Below, in pieces: positions 47,025-58,165 of a DNA stretch of 64,000 bases; position 1 is the stretch's first letter, and every line of letters starts with the position of its first letter. The translations under genes were made by a program, and so were the position numbers. Source of the stretch: Hyphomicrobiales bacterium (GTDB lineage: Bacteria; Pseudomonadota; Alphaproteobacteria; Rhizobiales; Rhizobiaceae); NCBI GenBank assembly GCA_900469475.1, contig UBXG01000006.1, forward strand, positions 160,818-224,817, given 5' to 3'. Under the pieces are notes generated by a model. It saw only the letters and a program-made list of their open reading frames with translations, was not told the DNA's origin and searched no databases.

Positions 47025-48559
47025 TGGCTGTTTACAGCCCCCGTACCGGCAATGGCATGGGCAAAATCCTCGGCCTCGAACGGCTCGAGATCGTCTACAC
47101 CCTCGCCGACGCCGATGAAATAGACCGGCAGCTTGTGCTTGGCCGAGATGGCGACGAGGATACCGCCCCGTGCCGTGCCGTCGAGCTTGGTCATGATCAG
47201 GCCATTGACGCCGGCAACATTGCGGAAGATTTCCACCTGATTCAAGGCGTTCTGGCCGGTCGTCGCATCCAGCGTCTGCAGCACGGTATGCGGCGCATCC
47301 GGATCGAGCTTGCCGAGCACGCGCACGATCTTTTCCAGCTCCGCCATCAGCTCCGCCTTGTTCTGCAGACGGCCGGCCGTGTCGATGATCAAAACGTCGC
47401 TCTTATTGGCCTTGGCCTGCTGGAAAGCATCGAAGGCAAGGCCGGCGGCATCTGCCCCGATCTTGGTACCGATGAAATCCGACTTGGTGCGATCGGCCCA
47501 GATCTTCAATTGCTCGATGGCAGCGGCGCGGAAGGTATCGCCGGCGGCCAGCGTAACCTTCAGCCCGGCGCCGGAGAGCTTTGCGGCCAATTTGCCGATC
47601 GTCGTCGTCTTGCCTGTACCGTTAACACCGACGACGAGAATGACATGCGGCTTGTGGCTGAGGTCGAGCTGCAAGGGCTTGGCAACCGGCTTCAGCACCT
47701 TGGCAATTTCCTGCGCCATGATGCGGCCTACGTCCTCGCTCGTCACATCCTTGCCGTAGCGCTCGGAGGCCAGCGTATCGGTGACGCGCATCGCCGTCTC
47801 GACGCCGAGATCGGCCTGGATCAGCAAATCCTCCAGATCCTGCAGCGTCTGATCGTCAAGCTTACGCTTGGTGAAAAGCGCCGCGATCTGGCCGCTCAGC
47901 TGCGACGAGGTGCGCGCCAGCCCAGCTCGCAGGCGCTGGAACCAGGAGAGTTTCTGTTTTGGCGCTTCGGGGACGGGCTCGGGGGCCGAGGCGGCAGTGG
48001 AGAAGCCCTTGGGGAGATTGGGGGCTTCGACCGAGGGTTCGCTGGTTTCGAATGAGGGTTCCGGGGCTGTCGGCGTTTCTGCGTTCTTCGACGAAAGGTC
48101 AGAGTTTGCCGAAGCTTCTTCACCCCCCTCTGTCCTATCGGACATCTCCCCCACAAGGGAGGAGATTGGTTCGATGGGGTGCTCTTCCGAAACTACATTG
48201 GCTTCAGGATCGGCAGGTTGCTCCGGTTCGATTGCCTGACGATCTTCGGGCTGCTCTTGCGACTCGACCTCAAGGGAACCGGAAGTCTCAGCGGCCTCGA
48301 TCTCTTTCGCGCCGGAAGCATCTGCCTGGCTTTGAGCCTCTTGCTCAACCGGCGCTTCACCCTCCAACCGATCTCCCCCCTCGTCGGGGAGATGTCCCGA
48401 AGGGACAGAGGGGTGTGATGCAGGCTCGGCAGGTTCTGACGCCGGCGAAACATCCACGACAGGCGCGTCAACCCGAGCCAAATCCTCCGCAGGCGCCTGC
48501 TCCTCAGCCGGCTTTTCGCGGCCGAAGGTGAAGACTTTTTTGATGAAACCGAGCGCCAT
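47021..48559 (-). CDS. ftsY: Signal recognition particle receptor FtsY
   Basis: 512 residues. Residues 1-200 are an acidic, low-complexity region that helps membrane association. The SRP54 N domain starts near 203 ([22 protein letters not shown]). The GTPase G domain begins near 300, with P-loop [10 protein letters not shown] at 311-320, DTAGRLQNK and [10 protein letters not shown]. It receives Ffh-bound ribosomes at the inner membrane. Two copies of a dispersed palindromic element are inserted in frame in the acidic part, at about residues 48-65 and 131-147. The stop overlaps ispZ. Confidence 0.97.
   Translation of the reverse strand: MALGFIKKVFTFGREKPAEEQAPAEDLARVDAPVVDVSPASEPAEPASHPSVPSGHLPDEGGDRLEGEAPVEQEAQSQADASGAKEIEAAETSGSLEVESQEQPEDRQAIEPEQPADPEANVVSEEHPIEPISSLVGEMSDRTEGGEEASANSDLSSKNAETPTAPEPSFETSEPSVEAPNLPKGFSTAASAPEPVPEAPKQKLSWFQRLRAGLARTSSQLSGQIAALFTKRKLDDQTLQDLEDLLIQADLGVETAMRVTDTLASERYGKDVTSEDVGRIMAQEIAKVLKPVAKPLQLDLSHKPHVILVVGVNGTGKTTTIGKLAAKLSGAGLKVTLAAGDTFRAAAIEQLKIWADRTKSDFIGTKIGADAAGLAFDAFQQAKANKSDVLIIDTAGRLQNKAELMAELEKIVRVLGKLDPDAPHTVLQTLDATTGQNALNQVEIFRNVAGVNGLIMTKLDGTARGGILVAISAKHKLPVYFIGVGEGVDDLEPFEAEDFAHAIAGTGAVNSQ
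48121..48169. repeat. Palindromic repeat element inside ftsY (copy 1)
   Basis: CCCCCCTCTGTCC, then ATCTCCCCCACAAGGGAGGAGAT. It matches the left copy at 43.07 kb. Read on the ftsY strand it gives [18 protein letters not shown] without a stop. It lies in the N-terminal acidic region, so the GTPase domain is untouched. Confidence 0.85.
48367..48420. repeat. Palindromic repeat element inside ftsY (copy 2, inverted)
   Basis: CGATCTCCCCCCTCGTCGGG, then GATGTCCCGAAGGGACAGAGGGG. It is in the opposite orientation to copy 1, about 200 bases away. Read on the ftsY strand it gives [18 protein letters not shown], again without a stop. Confidence 0.85.
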
Positions 48560-48577
48560 GAAGTGTCCGTTGAAGCA

Positions 48578-49852
48578 TTAGGCCGCGTCGGCGGCCAGAA
48601 GTTGCATGTCGAGGTGCTTGCCATTGTGGCCGGTGATTGCGACCTGCACAAGGTCGCGCGGGCGAAGGCCGGGGGCGGCAACAAGCGTGAAGTTTTCCGT
48701 ATGCGCCAGCCCGCCATTCTCCACAAGCAGCCATTGTCGCGTGCCGACCATCTTGTCGAGATGGGCCTGGTGCAATCTCTGTCCAGCCTCGCGCAGGCGG
48801 GCGGCGCGTTCCTTGATCAGGCCGCGATCGAGCTGCGGCATGCGGGCGGCGGGTGTGCCGGGACGCGGGCTGTAAGGGAAAACATGCAGATGCGCGATGC
48901 CGGCCTCTTCAGCCAGGCCGACGGCATTGGCGAACATTTCTTCCGTTTCCGTCGGGAAACCGGCGATCATATCGGCGCCGAAGCTCGTCTCGGGGCGCAG
49001 GCGGCGCACATCCTCGATGAAACGCACGGCGTCAGCGCGCGAGTGCCGTCGCTTCATGCGCTTGAGAATCATATCGTCGCCATGCTGCAGCGAGAGATGC
49101 AGATGCGGCATGAAGCGCGGCTCGTCGGCGATCAGATCCATCAGATGCCGATCGGCCTCGATGCTGTCGATGGAGGACAGCCGCAGCCGGCGGATCTCCG
49201 GGATTTGCTTCAGCAGCGTCTTCGCAAGCAGGCCGAGCGTCGGCGTTCCCGGCAGATCAGCACCATAGCTTGTGGCATCGACGCCGGTCAGCACGATCTC
49301 GCGATAGCCGCTTTCCACCAGGTTGCGGGCTTGGTCGACAACGGCACCCATGGGCACGGAGCGCGAATTGCCGCGGCCATAGGGAATAATGCAGAAGGTG
49401 CAGCGATGGTCGCAGCCATTCTGCACCTGGATGAAGGCCCGCACGTGACCGTCGATGTGGCGGATCATCTGCGGCGCGGTGGCCCGCACGCTCATGATGT
49501 CGTTGACGCGCAGCTTCTCTTCCGCCGAAACGCCGAAATCCGGCAGGGAGCGGTAGGAGGTGCTCTTCAGCTTCTCCTCATTGCCCAGCACGGCATCGAC
49601 TTCTGCCATTTCTGCAAAGGTCTGTTTCTCGGTCTGCGCCGCGCAACCTGTCACGATGATGCGGGCATGCGGATTGTCACGCCGCGCGCGGCGGATCGCC
49701 TGCCGCGCCTGGCGCACGGCTTCGCCTGTTACGGCGCAGGTATTGACCAGAATGGCATTGTTGAGCCCGGCTTTCTCCGCCTCGGCCCTCATCACTTCGG
49801 ATTCATAGGTATTGAGACGACAGCCGAAGGTAATGACTTCGACCCCGCTCAC
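48578..49852 (-). CDS. mtaB: tRNA (N6-threonylcarbamoyladenosine37-C2)-methylthiotransferase MtaB
   Basis: 424 residues from a GTG at 49852 overlapping the dapF stop (GTGA). It is a radical-SAM methylthiotransferase. The first cluster uses C11, C39 and C70 ([26 protein letters not shown]). The second uses C147-x3-C151-x2-C154 ([16 protein letters not shown]). A C-terminal TRAM domain starts near residue 365. It converts t6A37 of tRNA to ms2t6A; the t6A is made by the TsaD pathway. Confidence 0.95.
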   Translation of the reverse strand: MSGVEVITFGCRLNTYESEVMRAEAEKAGLNNAILVNTCAVTGEAVRQARQAIRRARRDNPHARIIVTGCAAQTEKQTFAEMAEVDAVLGNEEKLKSTSYRSLPDFGVSAEEKLRVNDIMSVRATAPQMIRHIDGHVRAFIQVQNGCDHRCTFCIIPYGRGNSRSVPMGAVVDQARNLVESGYREIVLTGVDATSYGADLPGTPTLGLLAKTLLKQIPEIRRLRLSSIDSIEADRHLMDLIADEPRFMPHLHLSLQHGDDMILKRMKRRHSRADAVRFIEDVRRLRPETSFGADMIAGFPTETEEMFANAVGLAEEAGIAHLHVFPYSPRPGTPAARMPQLDRGLIKERAARLREAGQRLHQAHLDKMVGTRQWLLVENGGLAHTENFTLVAAPGLRPRDLVQVAITGHNGKHLDMQLLAADAA

Positions 49853-50754
49853 CGCGCCTGAGCCCCCTGCTCCGGATCGCGCGAGAAGCTGCCCGTGACC
49901 GGATCGACCGTGCCGGACCATTCCCATTCGGCAGGCCCAGTCATGACGACATGGTCGTTACTGTCTAGCCATTCGACGGTGAGCTTGCCTGGCGCAGGCG
50001 CGGAGGCGACGTCGATCGTCACCTTGCGGCCGGTGCGGCCGGTACGCGCGGCGCTGACGGCGGCAGCACAGGCCGCCGAGCCGCAGGCAAGCGTCAGGCC
50101 GGCGCCACGCTCCCAGGTGCGGGTGCGTAGAAGCGCTGGCGAAAGCACCTGTGCCAGCGTGATATTGGCGCGCTCGGGAAACATCGGGTGGTTTTCGAGC
50201 AGCGGGCCGAAGCGATCGAGATCGAAGGACATCGGGTCCCTGTCGACCCAGAAGATCGCGTGTGGATTGCCCATCGACATCACGGAAGGCGAATGCAGGA
50301 CGGGATTGTCGATCGGCCCGATCTGCAGCTCGATGCGGCTGGTATCGGCAAATTCCTCGGCAAGCGGGATCTTGTCCCAAGCAAAGACGGGCGTGCCCAT
50401 ATCGACCGAAATCGTGCCGTCTTCATGCTCCCTAGCATTCAGGATGCCGGCGACGGTCTGGAAGGTGAACACCTTCTTGCCGGTTTCGGCCGCCAGCGCC
50501 TGCACGACGCAACGCGTGCCGTTACCGCAGGCCTGCGCCTTCGTGCCATCGCAGTTGAGGATGTCGATCCAGGCATCAGTTCCCTGCAGCTTCGGGTCAT
50601 GGATCGCCATGATCTGGTCGAACTGGGTTGCTGGATCGGCATTGAGCGCGATCGCCGCCTCGGCCGTCACCACATCCTTGCGGCCGCGCATGTCGACGAC
50701 CAGGATCTTGTTGCCAAGCCCGTTCATCCTCGCGAATTCGACCGTATTGCTCAT
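49849..50754 (-). CDS. dapF: Diaminopimelate epimerase
   Basis: 301 residues from the ATG at 50754 ([23 protein letters not shown]). It interconverts LL- and meso-diaminopimelate for lysine and peptidoglycan. The catalytic cysteines are C76 ([11 protein letters not shown]) and C224 (ACGSAACAA). [11 protein letters not shown] and [12 protein letters not shown] are further signatures. Coupled to mtaB downstream. Confidence 0.97.
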   Translation of the reverse strand: MSNTVEFARMNGLGNKILVVDMRGRKDVVTAEAAIALNADPATQFDQIMAIHDPKLQGTDAWIDILNCDGTKAQACGNGTRCVVQALAAETGKKVFTFQTVAGILNAREHEDGTISVDMGTPVFAWDKIPLAEEFADTSRIELQIGPIDNPVLHSPSVMSMGNPHAIFWVDRDPMSFDLDRFGPLLENHPMFPERANITLAQVLSPALLRTRTWERGAGLTLACGSAACAAAVSAARTGRTGRKVTIDVASAPAPGKLTVEWLDSNDHVVMTGPAEWEWSGTVDPVTGSFSRDPEQGAQAR

Positions 50755-50859
50755 GATGTCATGTCCGTCAGTGTTTTCGAGCTGTATATGGCGGAAATGC
50801 GGGGGAATTACCAGTGGGACGTGAAGGACGACAATTTTCAGATTTGGCCGCGGTCTCCG

Positions 50860-51000
50860 GGCCGCCCCGATCCTTCGACGGGCTCCGGATGAGGGCGGAG
50901 CGAGTTGCAATCCAAGTAAAGGACATAGTCCTCATAGTGAGGAGGCCTGCAAGGCCGTCTCGAACCACGAGGACGGGTGGCTCGTGCTTTGACCGCAACA
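50860..51000. repeat. Dispersed repeat with several short palindromes upstream of dapF
   Basis: The 50755-51116 gap (362 bp) holds no gene. It contains GATCCTTCGACGGGCTCCGG, ATGAGGGCGGAGCGAGTTGC, then CCTCATAGTGAGGAGGCCTG and CAAGGCCGTCTCGAACCACG. The pairs CCTCAT/GTGAGG and AGGCCT/AAGGCC look like linked hairpins. This sort of block recurs between genes in many Rhizobiales, which I recall but cannot check here. The dapF promoter must lie to its left. Confidence 0.5.
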
Positions 51001-51116
51001 AAAATCCCGCCAAGCAGCCTTGACGTTATTTATTTCCAGAAAAAATCATTCGCCATGTCGGATTGTCAAACATTGCCACGTCCTAGGCTCGTCCACTTCG
51101 TAAAACCATAGGGATT

Positions 51117-51566
51117 ATGACCATGCCGAATACCATAAGCCTGCACCGCGTCCTGGCCACCAGCCCGGAAAAGGTCTATCGCGCATTCATCGAAGCGGAT
51201 GCGCTGGCCAAGTGGCTGCCGCCGAACGGTTTTGCCTGCAGCGTGCACCACTTCGAAGGAAAAGTCGGCGGCGCGTTCAAGATGTCGTTCCGCAATTTTA
51301 CCACCAGCGAAGTCCACGCTTTCGGCGGTGAATATATCGAGCTCGTTCCCGGCGAACTGGTGCGTTACACAGACAGGTTCGACGACCCCAACCTGCCCGG
51401 CCAAATGGAAGTGACGGTGACGTTGAAAAAGGTGCTGGTGGGAACCGAGGTCAACATCACCCAGGCCGGCATCCCCGATGTCATTCCGCCGGAAGCTTGC
51501 TATCTCGGCTGGCAGGAATCGCTGATCAATCTGGCAAAGCTGATTGAGCCTGAGATTACGCAGTAA
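51117..51566 (+). CDS. SRPBCC (AHSA1/START-like) protein
   Basis: 149 residues. ISLHRVLATSPEKVYRAFIEADALAKWLPPNGFACSVHHFEGKVGGAFKMSF is the classic N-terminus of the AHSA1-like SRPBCC group, and PPEACYLGWQESLINLAKLIEP its C-terminal helix. These proteins bind hydrophobic ligands; the ligand here is unknown. The second Met (51123) has a better-spaced AGGG and may be the true start. Confidence 0.88.
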   Translation: MTMPNTISLHRVLATSPEKVYRAFIEADALAKWLPPNGFACSVHHFEGKVGGAFKMSFRNFTTSEVHAFGGEYIELVPGELVRYTDRFDDPNLPGQMEVTVTLKKVLVGTEVNITQAGIPDVIPPEACYLGWQESLINLAKLIEPEITQ

Positions 51567-51597
51567 GTCGAGATAGGCATAGGGCTTTCTGAAAACC

Positions 51598-51619
51598 CCT
51601 TCTCCCCTTGGGGAGAAGG
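51598..51619. terminator. Perfect palindrome between convergent genes
   Basis: CCTTCTCCCC, TT, GGGGAGAAGG: ten perfect pairs. It lies between convergent stops and could stop transcription both ways, though there is no long T-run. It shares the CTCCCC/GGGGAG theme of the ftsY elements but is much shorter. Confidence 0.5.
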
Positions 51620-51644
51620 AACTTTCGGCCCCAAGCGCCAACGC

Positions 51645-52661
51645 TCACACAACCGGAACGTCAAAAACCTCGGCTGCCCGGAGCGGCCGAAAGCGATCCG
51701 GCTCCACACCCTCGGCTTTCAAGGCCGCATCCAGCGCCTGAACGGGCGCATCGATCCCCTCGTCCGTCAGCTGGAAGGTCGCGAAGTGATGGCCAGCGAC
51801 ATAGGCGGCCTTGCAGAGCTTCATGCCCTTGACCGCCTCTTCCGGATTCTGGTGCTGGCCCTTCATGAACCAGCGCGGCTCATAGGCGCCGAAGGGTAGG
51901 ATCGCGAGGCGGAAGCCACCATGTTTTTGCCGGACGGCGTCATAGTTGATGCCGTCGTGAAAGCCGGTATCGCCGACATGATAGATCTTGCCTGCCGGCG
52001 TGGTCAGCACGAATGCCGCCCAGAGCGCCATGCGCCGGTCGCCCATGCCGCGCGCCGACCAATGATGGCAGGGCTCGGTATCGATCGTCACTCCGCCTCT
52101 GACCTCAACGCGATCGCCCCAGTCGACAACGGCGATATCGGCATCGGGAACGGTACGACGGATAATGGTATCGTTGCCGAGCGGCGTGACGATCTTTGGC
52201 CGATGCGCCTGCTGCAGGCGGGCAAGGGTGGCGAGATCGAGGTGGTCGTAGTGATTATGCGTCACCAACACGAGGTCGATATGGGGCAGATCCTCGAAGC
52301 GGATGCCGGGCGGCACTACGCGCTTCGGCCCGACGGTGCGGAAGGGGCTGACCCGCTCCGACCAGACAGGATCGGTCAGGATATTCAACCCGGCGACCTG
52401 CACCAGCATCGACGCATGGCCGACCATGGTGAGCCGCATCTGCTCGCCGAAAACATGCCGGTCCGGCTTGGCCGGCGGAAAGGCGCTGATGACGGGATTG
52501 GGCCAGCGCACCCGCCCGCCGCCGAGCTGCCAGCGCAAAAGATCGAGCGCATTGCCCGGCGCTACGCCGCCCGGGTTGAAGAAACGCTGGCCGTCGAAAT
52601 GATCGGAAACCGGACCTTGATAATAGGGATTCTTCCTGGCAGAGCCGGAGGAGCTTGTCAT
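51645..52661 (-). CDS. Metallo-beta-lactamase-fold hydrolase (NAPE-PLD/UlaG-like)
   Basis: 338 residues from the ATG at 52661, which overlaps the upstream stop by four bases. The zinc motif HNHYDHLDLATLARL is near residue 135, and DTGFHDGINYDAVRQKHGGFRLAILPFGAYEPRWFMKGQHQNPEEAV matches lipid-type phosphodiesterases related to NAPE-PLD. Substrate unknown. No signal peptide. Coupled to a protein of unknown function. Confidence 0.9.
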   Translation of the reverse strand: MTSSSGSARKNPYYQGPVSDHFDGQRFFNPGGVAPGNALDLLRWQLGGGRVRWPNPVISAFPPAKPDRHVFGEQMRLTMVGHASMLVQVAGLNILTDPVWSERVSPFRTVGPKRVVPPGIRFEDLPHIDLVLVTHNHYDHLDLATLARLQQAHRPKIVTPLGNDTIIRRTVPDADIAVVDWGDRVEVRGGVTIDTEPCHHWSARGMGDRRMALWAAFVLTTPAGKIYHVGDTGFHDGINYDAVRQKHGGFRLAILPFGAYEPRWFMKGQHQNPEEAVKGMKLCKAAYVAGHHFATFQLTDEGIDAPVQALDAALKAEGVEPDRFRPLRAAEVFDVPVV

Positions 52662-53647
52662 GGCTTGTCCGCTCCTTGGGTACCTGCCGCCGCGGCGGTG
52701 GGAAAGCCGGCTTTGGCAAACCATTCTTCGGCCTCGGAAGGCGTCAGCGTCTCCTCAAGCACGACATTCGCCGGCATGGCAAAGAGCTGCGGCGTGAAGA
52801 AGCTGGTATCCCACAACGCCGCGCCTTCGACCGGAGGTGAGAGCACAATGATCTGCCGACCATCGATGCGGAAAATCGTCTCGACGGATTCCTCGCCGGA
52901 AATATCGGCAAGGCCTGGCTCATCCGGCCGCACCGTCTGGTAGCGCCACCAGGGCTCGTCATTGCCCTCTTCGACCACGGTCACGCAGCGCGCCATATCG
53001 ACAATGAACCGGTTGGGCGCCCGACCGCCGGGCAATCTCTCGCCGAAGGCCGCCTGGATGAGCGTGAACAGATGAAAGCAATTGACGATATTCTCATACC
53101 GCAGGCGAAAACCCTGACGGCTCGGCAGATGCAGCACCAGCAGATCATCGCTGCGGCTCAAGAGCACTTGGCGAACCCAAGCCGCCCCCGGCGTGTAATC
53201 CTGCAATTCCACAAGCTGCGCCATCAGCGCCTTGTTGCCGGCAGCGAGTGCACGCTCCTGCGGCATGCCGGAAAGATGCGAAACTGCCGATTGGCCGAGC
53301 AGCTGAAAAGCGTCGAGCAGCTGCCTTTGCCGTGGGCTAAGCTCCTTGCGGCCGGCAAAGCCGCGGTGAATCTGCGGCAGCCACGCCAGATAGAGCTCCC
53401 AGACGGCTGGACCGCTGCGCTCCACCGCACCGCCCTTTTCGACGATGGTGCCGAGCATATTGGCAAGAACGGCGGCTCCAGGTGGCGGCAGGCGGCTGAG
53501 CTCGCGCGCCGCCCGCGCCGCGATCTTCGGCTGGGCCTTGGCGCTCGCATAGAAGGCTTGCGCCGCGACGTTGAAACGGGTGTCCACCCGGCCGCCGGCG
53601 TAAGCGCGACAGGCAGCAAGAAGATCGGTCAGGGCTGCATCATTCAT
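52658..53647 (-). CDS. Unrecognised protein coupled to a metallo-hydrolase
   Basis: 329 residues from the ATG at 53647 (MNDAALTDLLAACRAYAGGRVD). No signal peptide or membrane segment. The N-terminal 190 residues are mostly helical and rich in Ala, Leu and Arg. Residues from about 195 look alpha/beta (LLVLHLPSRQGFRLRYENIVNCFHLFTLIQAAFGERLPGGRAP). I do not recognise a domain. The stop overlaps the hydrolase ATG (ATGA), which suggests a joint role, perhaps in lipid or phospholipid turnover; this is inference. Confidence 0.75.
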   Translation of the reverse strand: MNDAALTDLLAACRAYAGGRVDTRFNVAAQAFYASAKAQPKIAARAARELSRLPPPGAAVLANMLGTIVEKGGAVERSGPAVWELYLAWLPQIHRGFAGRKELSPRQRQLLDAFQLLGQSAVSHLSGMPQERALAAGNKALMAQLVELQDYTPGAAWVRQVLLSRSDDLLVLHLPSRQGFRLRYENIVNCFHLFTLIQAAFGERLPGGRAPNRFIVDMARCVTVVEEGNDEPWWRYQTVRPDEPGLADISGEESVETIFRIDGRQIIVLSPPVEGAALWDTSFFTPQLFAMPANVVLEETLTPSEAEEWFAKAGFPTAAAAGTQGADKP

Positions 53648-53810
53648 TCGGAACGGTCTCGGGGAATCACTTGACGGCTGGGATCGATACAACAATTCGA
53701 AGACGGTAATACGGTCAAATCGACATCGATATGGGGATGTCATCCGTGCATTTCAGGCATTTCGGCCGCATTGGGTTGACTTTGGCGGCCTTTTCCTGTT
53801 TATCGCCCGC

Positions 53811-53920
53811 AATCTGCGACGAGCACAAGCCTCCGAGCCACCGACCGGGACCCATTTAGGTATAAAGAGATCCCGGAGGTCAACACCCGACAGCGCGATG
53901 CGCCCTCGGGTGCTTTTTGG
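53811..53920 (+). ncRNA. Candidate small RNA or transcription attenuator upstream of ffh
   Basis: TTGACT (53776-53781), 17 bases, then TTTATC (53799-53804) look like a sigma70 promoter. About 80 bases after the expected start there is a strong terminator hairpin: CACCCGA (53884-53890), inner GCGC/GCGC, TCGGGTG (53906-53912), then CTTTTT. Before it, CCGGGA (53845-53850) can pair with TCCCGG (53871-53876), while CCTCCG (53830-53835) can pair with CGGAGG (53874-53879); the two are mutually exclusive. The ffh start is about 100 bases further. The 53648-54023 gap holds no protein gene. The 4.5S RNA signature is absent. Confidence 0.45.
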
Positions 53921-54023
53921 CTTTGCGTCTTGTTTTCGTCATGGAAAAGCACGACGTTTTCGGGCGAGGAACCGCGCAAAGTTGCGCCAAGTCCAATCCC
54001 AAGCGATCGATAAGGAAGAACCG

Positions 54024-55604
<1,581 letters not shown>

Positions 55605-55622
55605 GAAGGATCGTTGACCCCC

Positions 55623-55925
55623 ATGATTGATCCAGACGTTAAGGCCCAATTGGGCAAATACCGCCAGTCGATCGACAATATCGATGCCGCACTGGTGCAT
55701 ATGCTGGCCGAACGCTTCCGCTGCACCAAAGAGGTCGGCGTGTTGAAGGCCAAGTACGACCTGCCGCCGGCCGACCCGGCGCGCGAAGAATTTCAGATCG
55801 AGCGCCTGCGCCGCCTGGCAAAGGATGCAAATCTGGACCCGGATTTCGCCGAGAAGTTCCTGAACTTCGTCATCAAGGAAGTCATCCGGCATCATGAACA
55901 GATCGCTGCGGATTTCAAAGGGTAA
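55623..55925 (+). CDS. Chorismate mutase (AroQ type)
   Basis: 100 residues from the ATG at 55623. An AroQ helical fold: [54 protein letters not shown], with the arginines and lysine expected to bind chorismate. It converts chorismate to prephenate for Phe and Tyr synthesis. It stands between ffh and rpsP, as in related rhizobia, so it is probably expressed with them. A TTG at 55614 is an alternative start. Confidence 0.9.
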   Translation: MIDPDVKAQLGKYRQSIDNIDAALVHMLAERFRCTKEVGVLKAKYDLPPADPAREEFQIERLRRLAKDANLDPDFAEKFLNFVIKEVIRHHEQIAADFKG

Positions 55926-56049
55926 TCCCTGGCCGCGTGACCCAGAAGACGCAGGACGTTTTCGACGGGGATTACACGGCACGAAAAAAGCAGCGCGACG
56001 TAACCATACCGCACAACGAAGCGGTCACGAAAAGCCTAAGGAGAATAAC

Positions 56050-56409
56050 ATGGCATTGAAAATTCGTCTCGCCCGCGGTGGCTCCAAGAAGCGCCCGTAC
56101 TACCACGTTGTCGTAGCCGACGCTCGCTCGCCGCGCGACGGCCGTTTCCTGGAGACCCTCGGCTCCTGGAACCCGATGCTTGCCAAGGACGACGCCAAGC
56201 GCGTTGAACTCAAGGCCGAGCGCATCAAGCACTGGCTCGACCACGGCGCACAGCCGACCGACCGCGTTCTCCGCTTCCTCAACGAAGCCGGCATCGCGAC
56301 GCGCGAAGCCAAGAACAACCCGGAAAAGGCAAAGCCGGGCAAGAAGGCTCAGGAGCGCGCTGCCGAAAAGGCTCAGAAGGCTGCTGACGCCGCTGCTGCT
56401 TCCGAGTAA
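56050..56409 (+). CDS. rpsP: 30S ribosomal protein S16
   Basis: 119 residues from the ATG at 56050, preceded by [56 protein letters not shown] is a standard S16 start. The C-terminus is extended by about 35 residues rich in Ala, Lys and Glu. Its own terminator follows, partly uncoupling it from rimM. Confidence 0.97.
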   Translation: MALKIRLARGGSKKRPYYHVVVADARSPRDGRFLETLGSWNPMLAKDDAKRVELKAERIKHWLDHGAQPTDRVLRFLNEAGIATREAKNNPEKAKPGKKAQERAAEKAQKAADAAAASE

Positions 56410-56430
56410 TCGGACCTGGCATTGATTGAA

Positions 56431-56464
56431 AGCGGGTGGCATGGCGACATGCCGCCCGTTTTTT
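56431..56464 (+). terminator. Rho-independent terminator after rpsP
   Basis: CGGGTGGCATG, loop GCGA, CATGCCGCCCG, then TTTTTT. One G-T mismatch in an 11-base stem. It lies about 25 bases after the stop, ahead of rimM. Confidence 0.9.
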
Positions 56465-56584
56465 GTTTCCCATCGGCAAATGTTCAGCCTATGAGAGAAC
56501 CAACGACAGCGCCGCGCGTCACGCGCAAAGGTCGCTGGAGCAATTCGGATCTGCTGCATAATCCCGGTAACCGGCGAAGAGACC

Positions 56585-57178
56585 ATGACGAAACTGCAAA
56601 ACCCGGTATTGATGGCCACCATCGGCGCGGCGCAAGGCTTGAGAGGCGAGGTGCGCGCGCGCGCCTATACGTCGGATCCGACCGCGCTCGGCGATTACGG
56701 CCACCTGCACAGCATGGACGGCCGCAGCTTCGAGGTGCTGGAAATCCGCGAGGCCAAGAATGTGGTCGTGGTGCGCTTTCGCGGCGTCAACGACCGCAAT
56801 GCCGCCGAGGCGCTGAACGGCCTGGAACTCTATATCGAGCGCGACAACCTGCCTGATGACGAACTCGACGACGACGAATTCTTCTACGCCGATCTCGAAG
56901 GGCTGGAAGCCGTCGACGACCAGGGCACCGGCTACGGCACTGTCAGCGGCGTCTATGATTTCGGCGCCGGCGATCTGCTGGAGCTGAAGGGGCCGGGCAA
57001 ACGCCCGGTGCTGATCCCCTTTTCCGAGGCCGCGGTGCTTGAAATCGACCTCGAGGGCGGCAAGATCCTGATCGACCCGCTGGCCGCTGGCCTGATCGAC
57101 AGCCCCGACGACCTGATCGGCAAACCAGAAAAGCCGGAAACACCCGAGAAGCCGCAGAGCAAGCCGAAGAAGAAGTGA
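56585..57178 (+). CDS. rimM: Ribosome maturation factor RimM
   Basis: 197 residues. The N-terminal RimM domain begins [36 protein letters not shown]. The PRC-barrel half has [53 protein letters not shown]. It helps assemble the 30S head with S19. The last 25 residues are a Lys/Pro/Glu tail. Followed by trmD. Confidence 0.96.
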   Translation: MTKLQNPVLMATIGAAQGLRGEVRARAYTSDPTALGDYGHLHSMDGRSFEVLEIREAKNVVVVRFRGVNDRNAAEALNGLELYIERDNLPDDELDDDEFFYADLEGLEAVDDQGTGYGTVSGVYDFGAGDLLELKGPGKRPVLIPFSEAAVLEIDLEGGKILIDPLAAGLIDSPDDLIGKPEKPETPEKPQSKPKKK

Positions 57179-57203
57179 ATCCTTATTGGGAAGTGAGCGC
57201 GCC

Positions 57204-57896
57204 ATGAGTTTCCGGGCGACCATATTGACGCTTTATCCCGAGATGTTCCCGGGCCATCTCGGCACGTCCCTCGCCGGCAAGGCCATGGAACGTGGGCAAT
57301 GGGCGCTCGACACTGTACAGATCCGTGATTTTGCGACCGACAGGCACCGCACCGTCGACGACACGCCGGCCGGCGGTGGCGCCGGCATGGTGCTGAAGCC
57401 GGATGTGCTTGCCCGCGCCATCGACCACGCGAGCGAAAATGACAGTCGTCCGCGCCTGCTGATGAGCCCGCGCGGTAAGCCGCTGACGCAGAAGCGCGTG
57501 CGCGAGCTTGCGGGCGGCGAAGGCGTCATCATCGTCTGCGGCCGCTTCGAAGGCGTCGACCAGCGCGTCATCGACGGCCGCGGCCTCGAAGAAATCTCGA
57601 TCGGCGACTATATCCTCTCGGGCGGCGAGCCGGCTGCGTTGATCCTGCTCGACGCCATCGTCCGCATCCTGCCCGGCGTGATGGGCAACGACCTCTCCGG
57701 CCTGCACGAAAGCTTCGAAGGCGGCCTGCTGGAGCATCCGCATTATACCCGCCCGCAGATATGGGAAGGCCGCGAGATTCCGGCAATTCTAACCTCAGGT
57801 AACCACGCGGCAATCGCCAAATGGCAGAAAGAGCAGGCCGAGCGACTGACGAAGGAGCGTCGACCGGATTTGTTGGACGAATTGCAGAAGAAATAG
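57204..57896 (+). CDS. trmD: tRNA (guanine-N1-)-methyltransferase
   Basis: 230 residues from the ATG at 57204 ([20 protein letters not shown]). TrmD makes m1G37 in tRNA. The knotted SPOUT fold is marked by [31 protein letters not shown] and the SAM-binding [30 protein letters not shown]. Full length. rplS follows after a 269 bp gap, longer than usual for this operon. Confidence 0.97.
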   Translation: MSFRATILTLYPEMFPGHLGTSLAGKAMERGQWALDTVQIRDFATDRHRTVDDTPAGGGAGMVLKPDVLARAIDHASENDSRPRLLMSPRGKPLTQKRVRELAGGEGVIIVCGRFEGVDQRVIDGRGLEEISIGDYILSGGEPAALILLDAIVRILPGVMGNDLSGLHESFEGGLLEHPHYTRPQIWEGREIPAILTSGNHAAIAKWQKEQAERLTKERRPDLLDELQKK

Positions 57897-58018
57897 CGAC
57901 AGCACCGGCTGGATGAGCGAGATCCTTGAAATATGCCCGCGAAACTGCCGACAAGCGCCACTTAATTCCTCGCCAAGGGGTGACAAACGCGTGACAATAG
58001 GGTATGTGCGCGCCCGGC

Positions 58019-58034
58019 ATGGGAAATTTCCCAT
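58019..58034. promoter_or_regulatory. Perfect 16 bp palindrome upstream of rplS
   Basis: ATGGGAAATTTCCCAT, a perfect palindrome in the 269 bp trmD-rplS gap, about 130 bp before rplS. It could be a dimeric repressor site. The rest of the gap holds no gene. Confidence 0.4.
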
Positions 58035-58165
58035 CAACCAGCAAAGAAGAGCAGACGTATTCGCTCCTGCCTGAACGGGCATATATCCGAGGCGTGATCT
58101 AACGGTCCGACCAAAGATAGAATGATGAGCGCTCTGGCTGTTGAAGCAACAACGAGGTTGATACT

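Noticed and set aside
53811..53920. 4.5S (SRP) RNA next to ffh
   Set aside because: The conserved GGAAGCAGC-type apical signature is absent; kept only as a candidate small RNA or attenuator.
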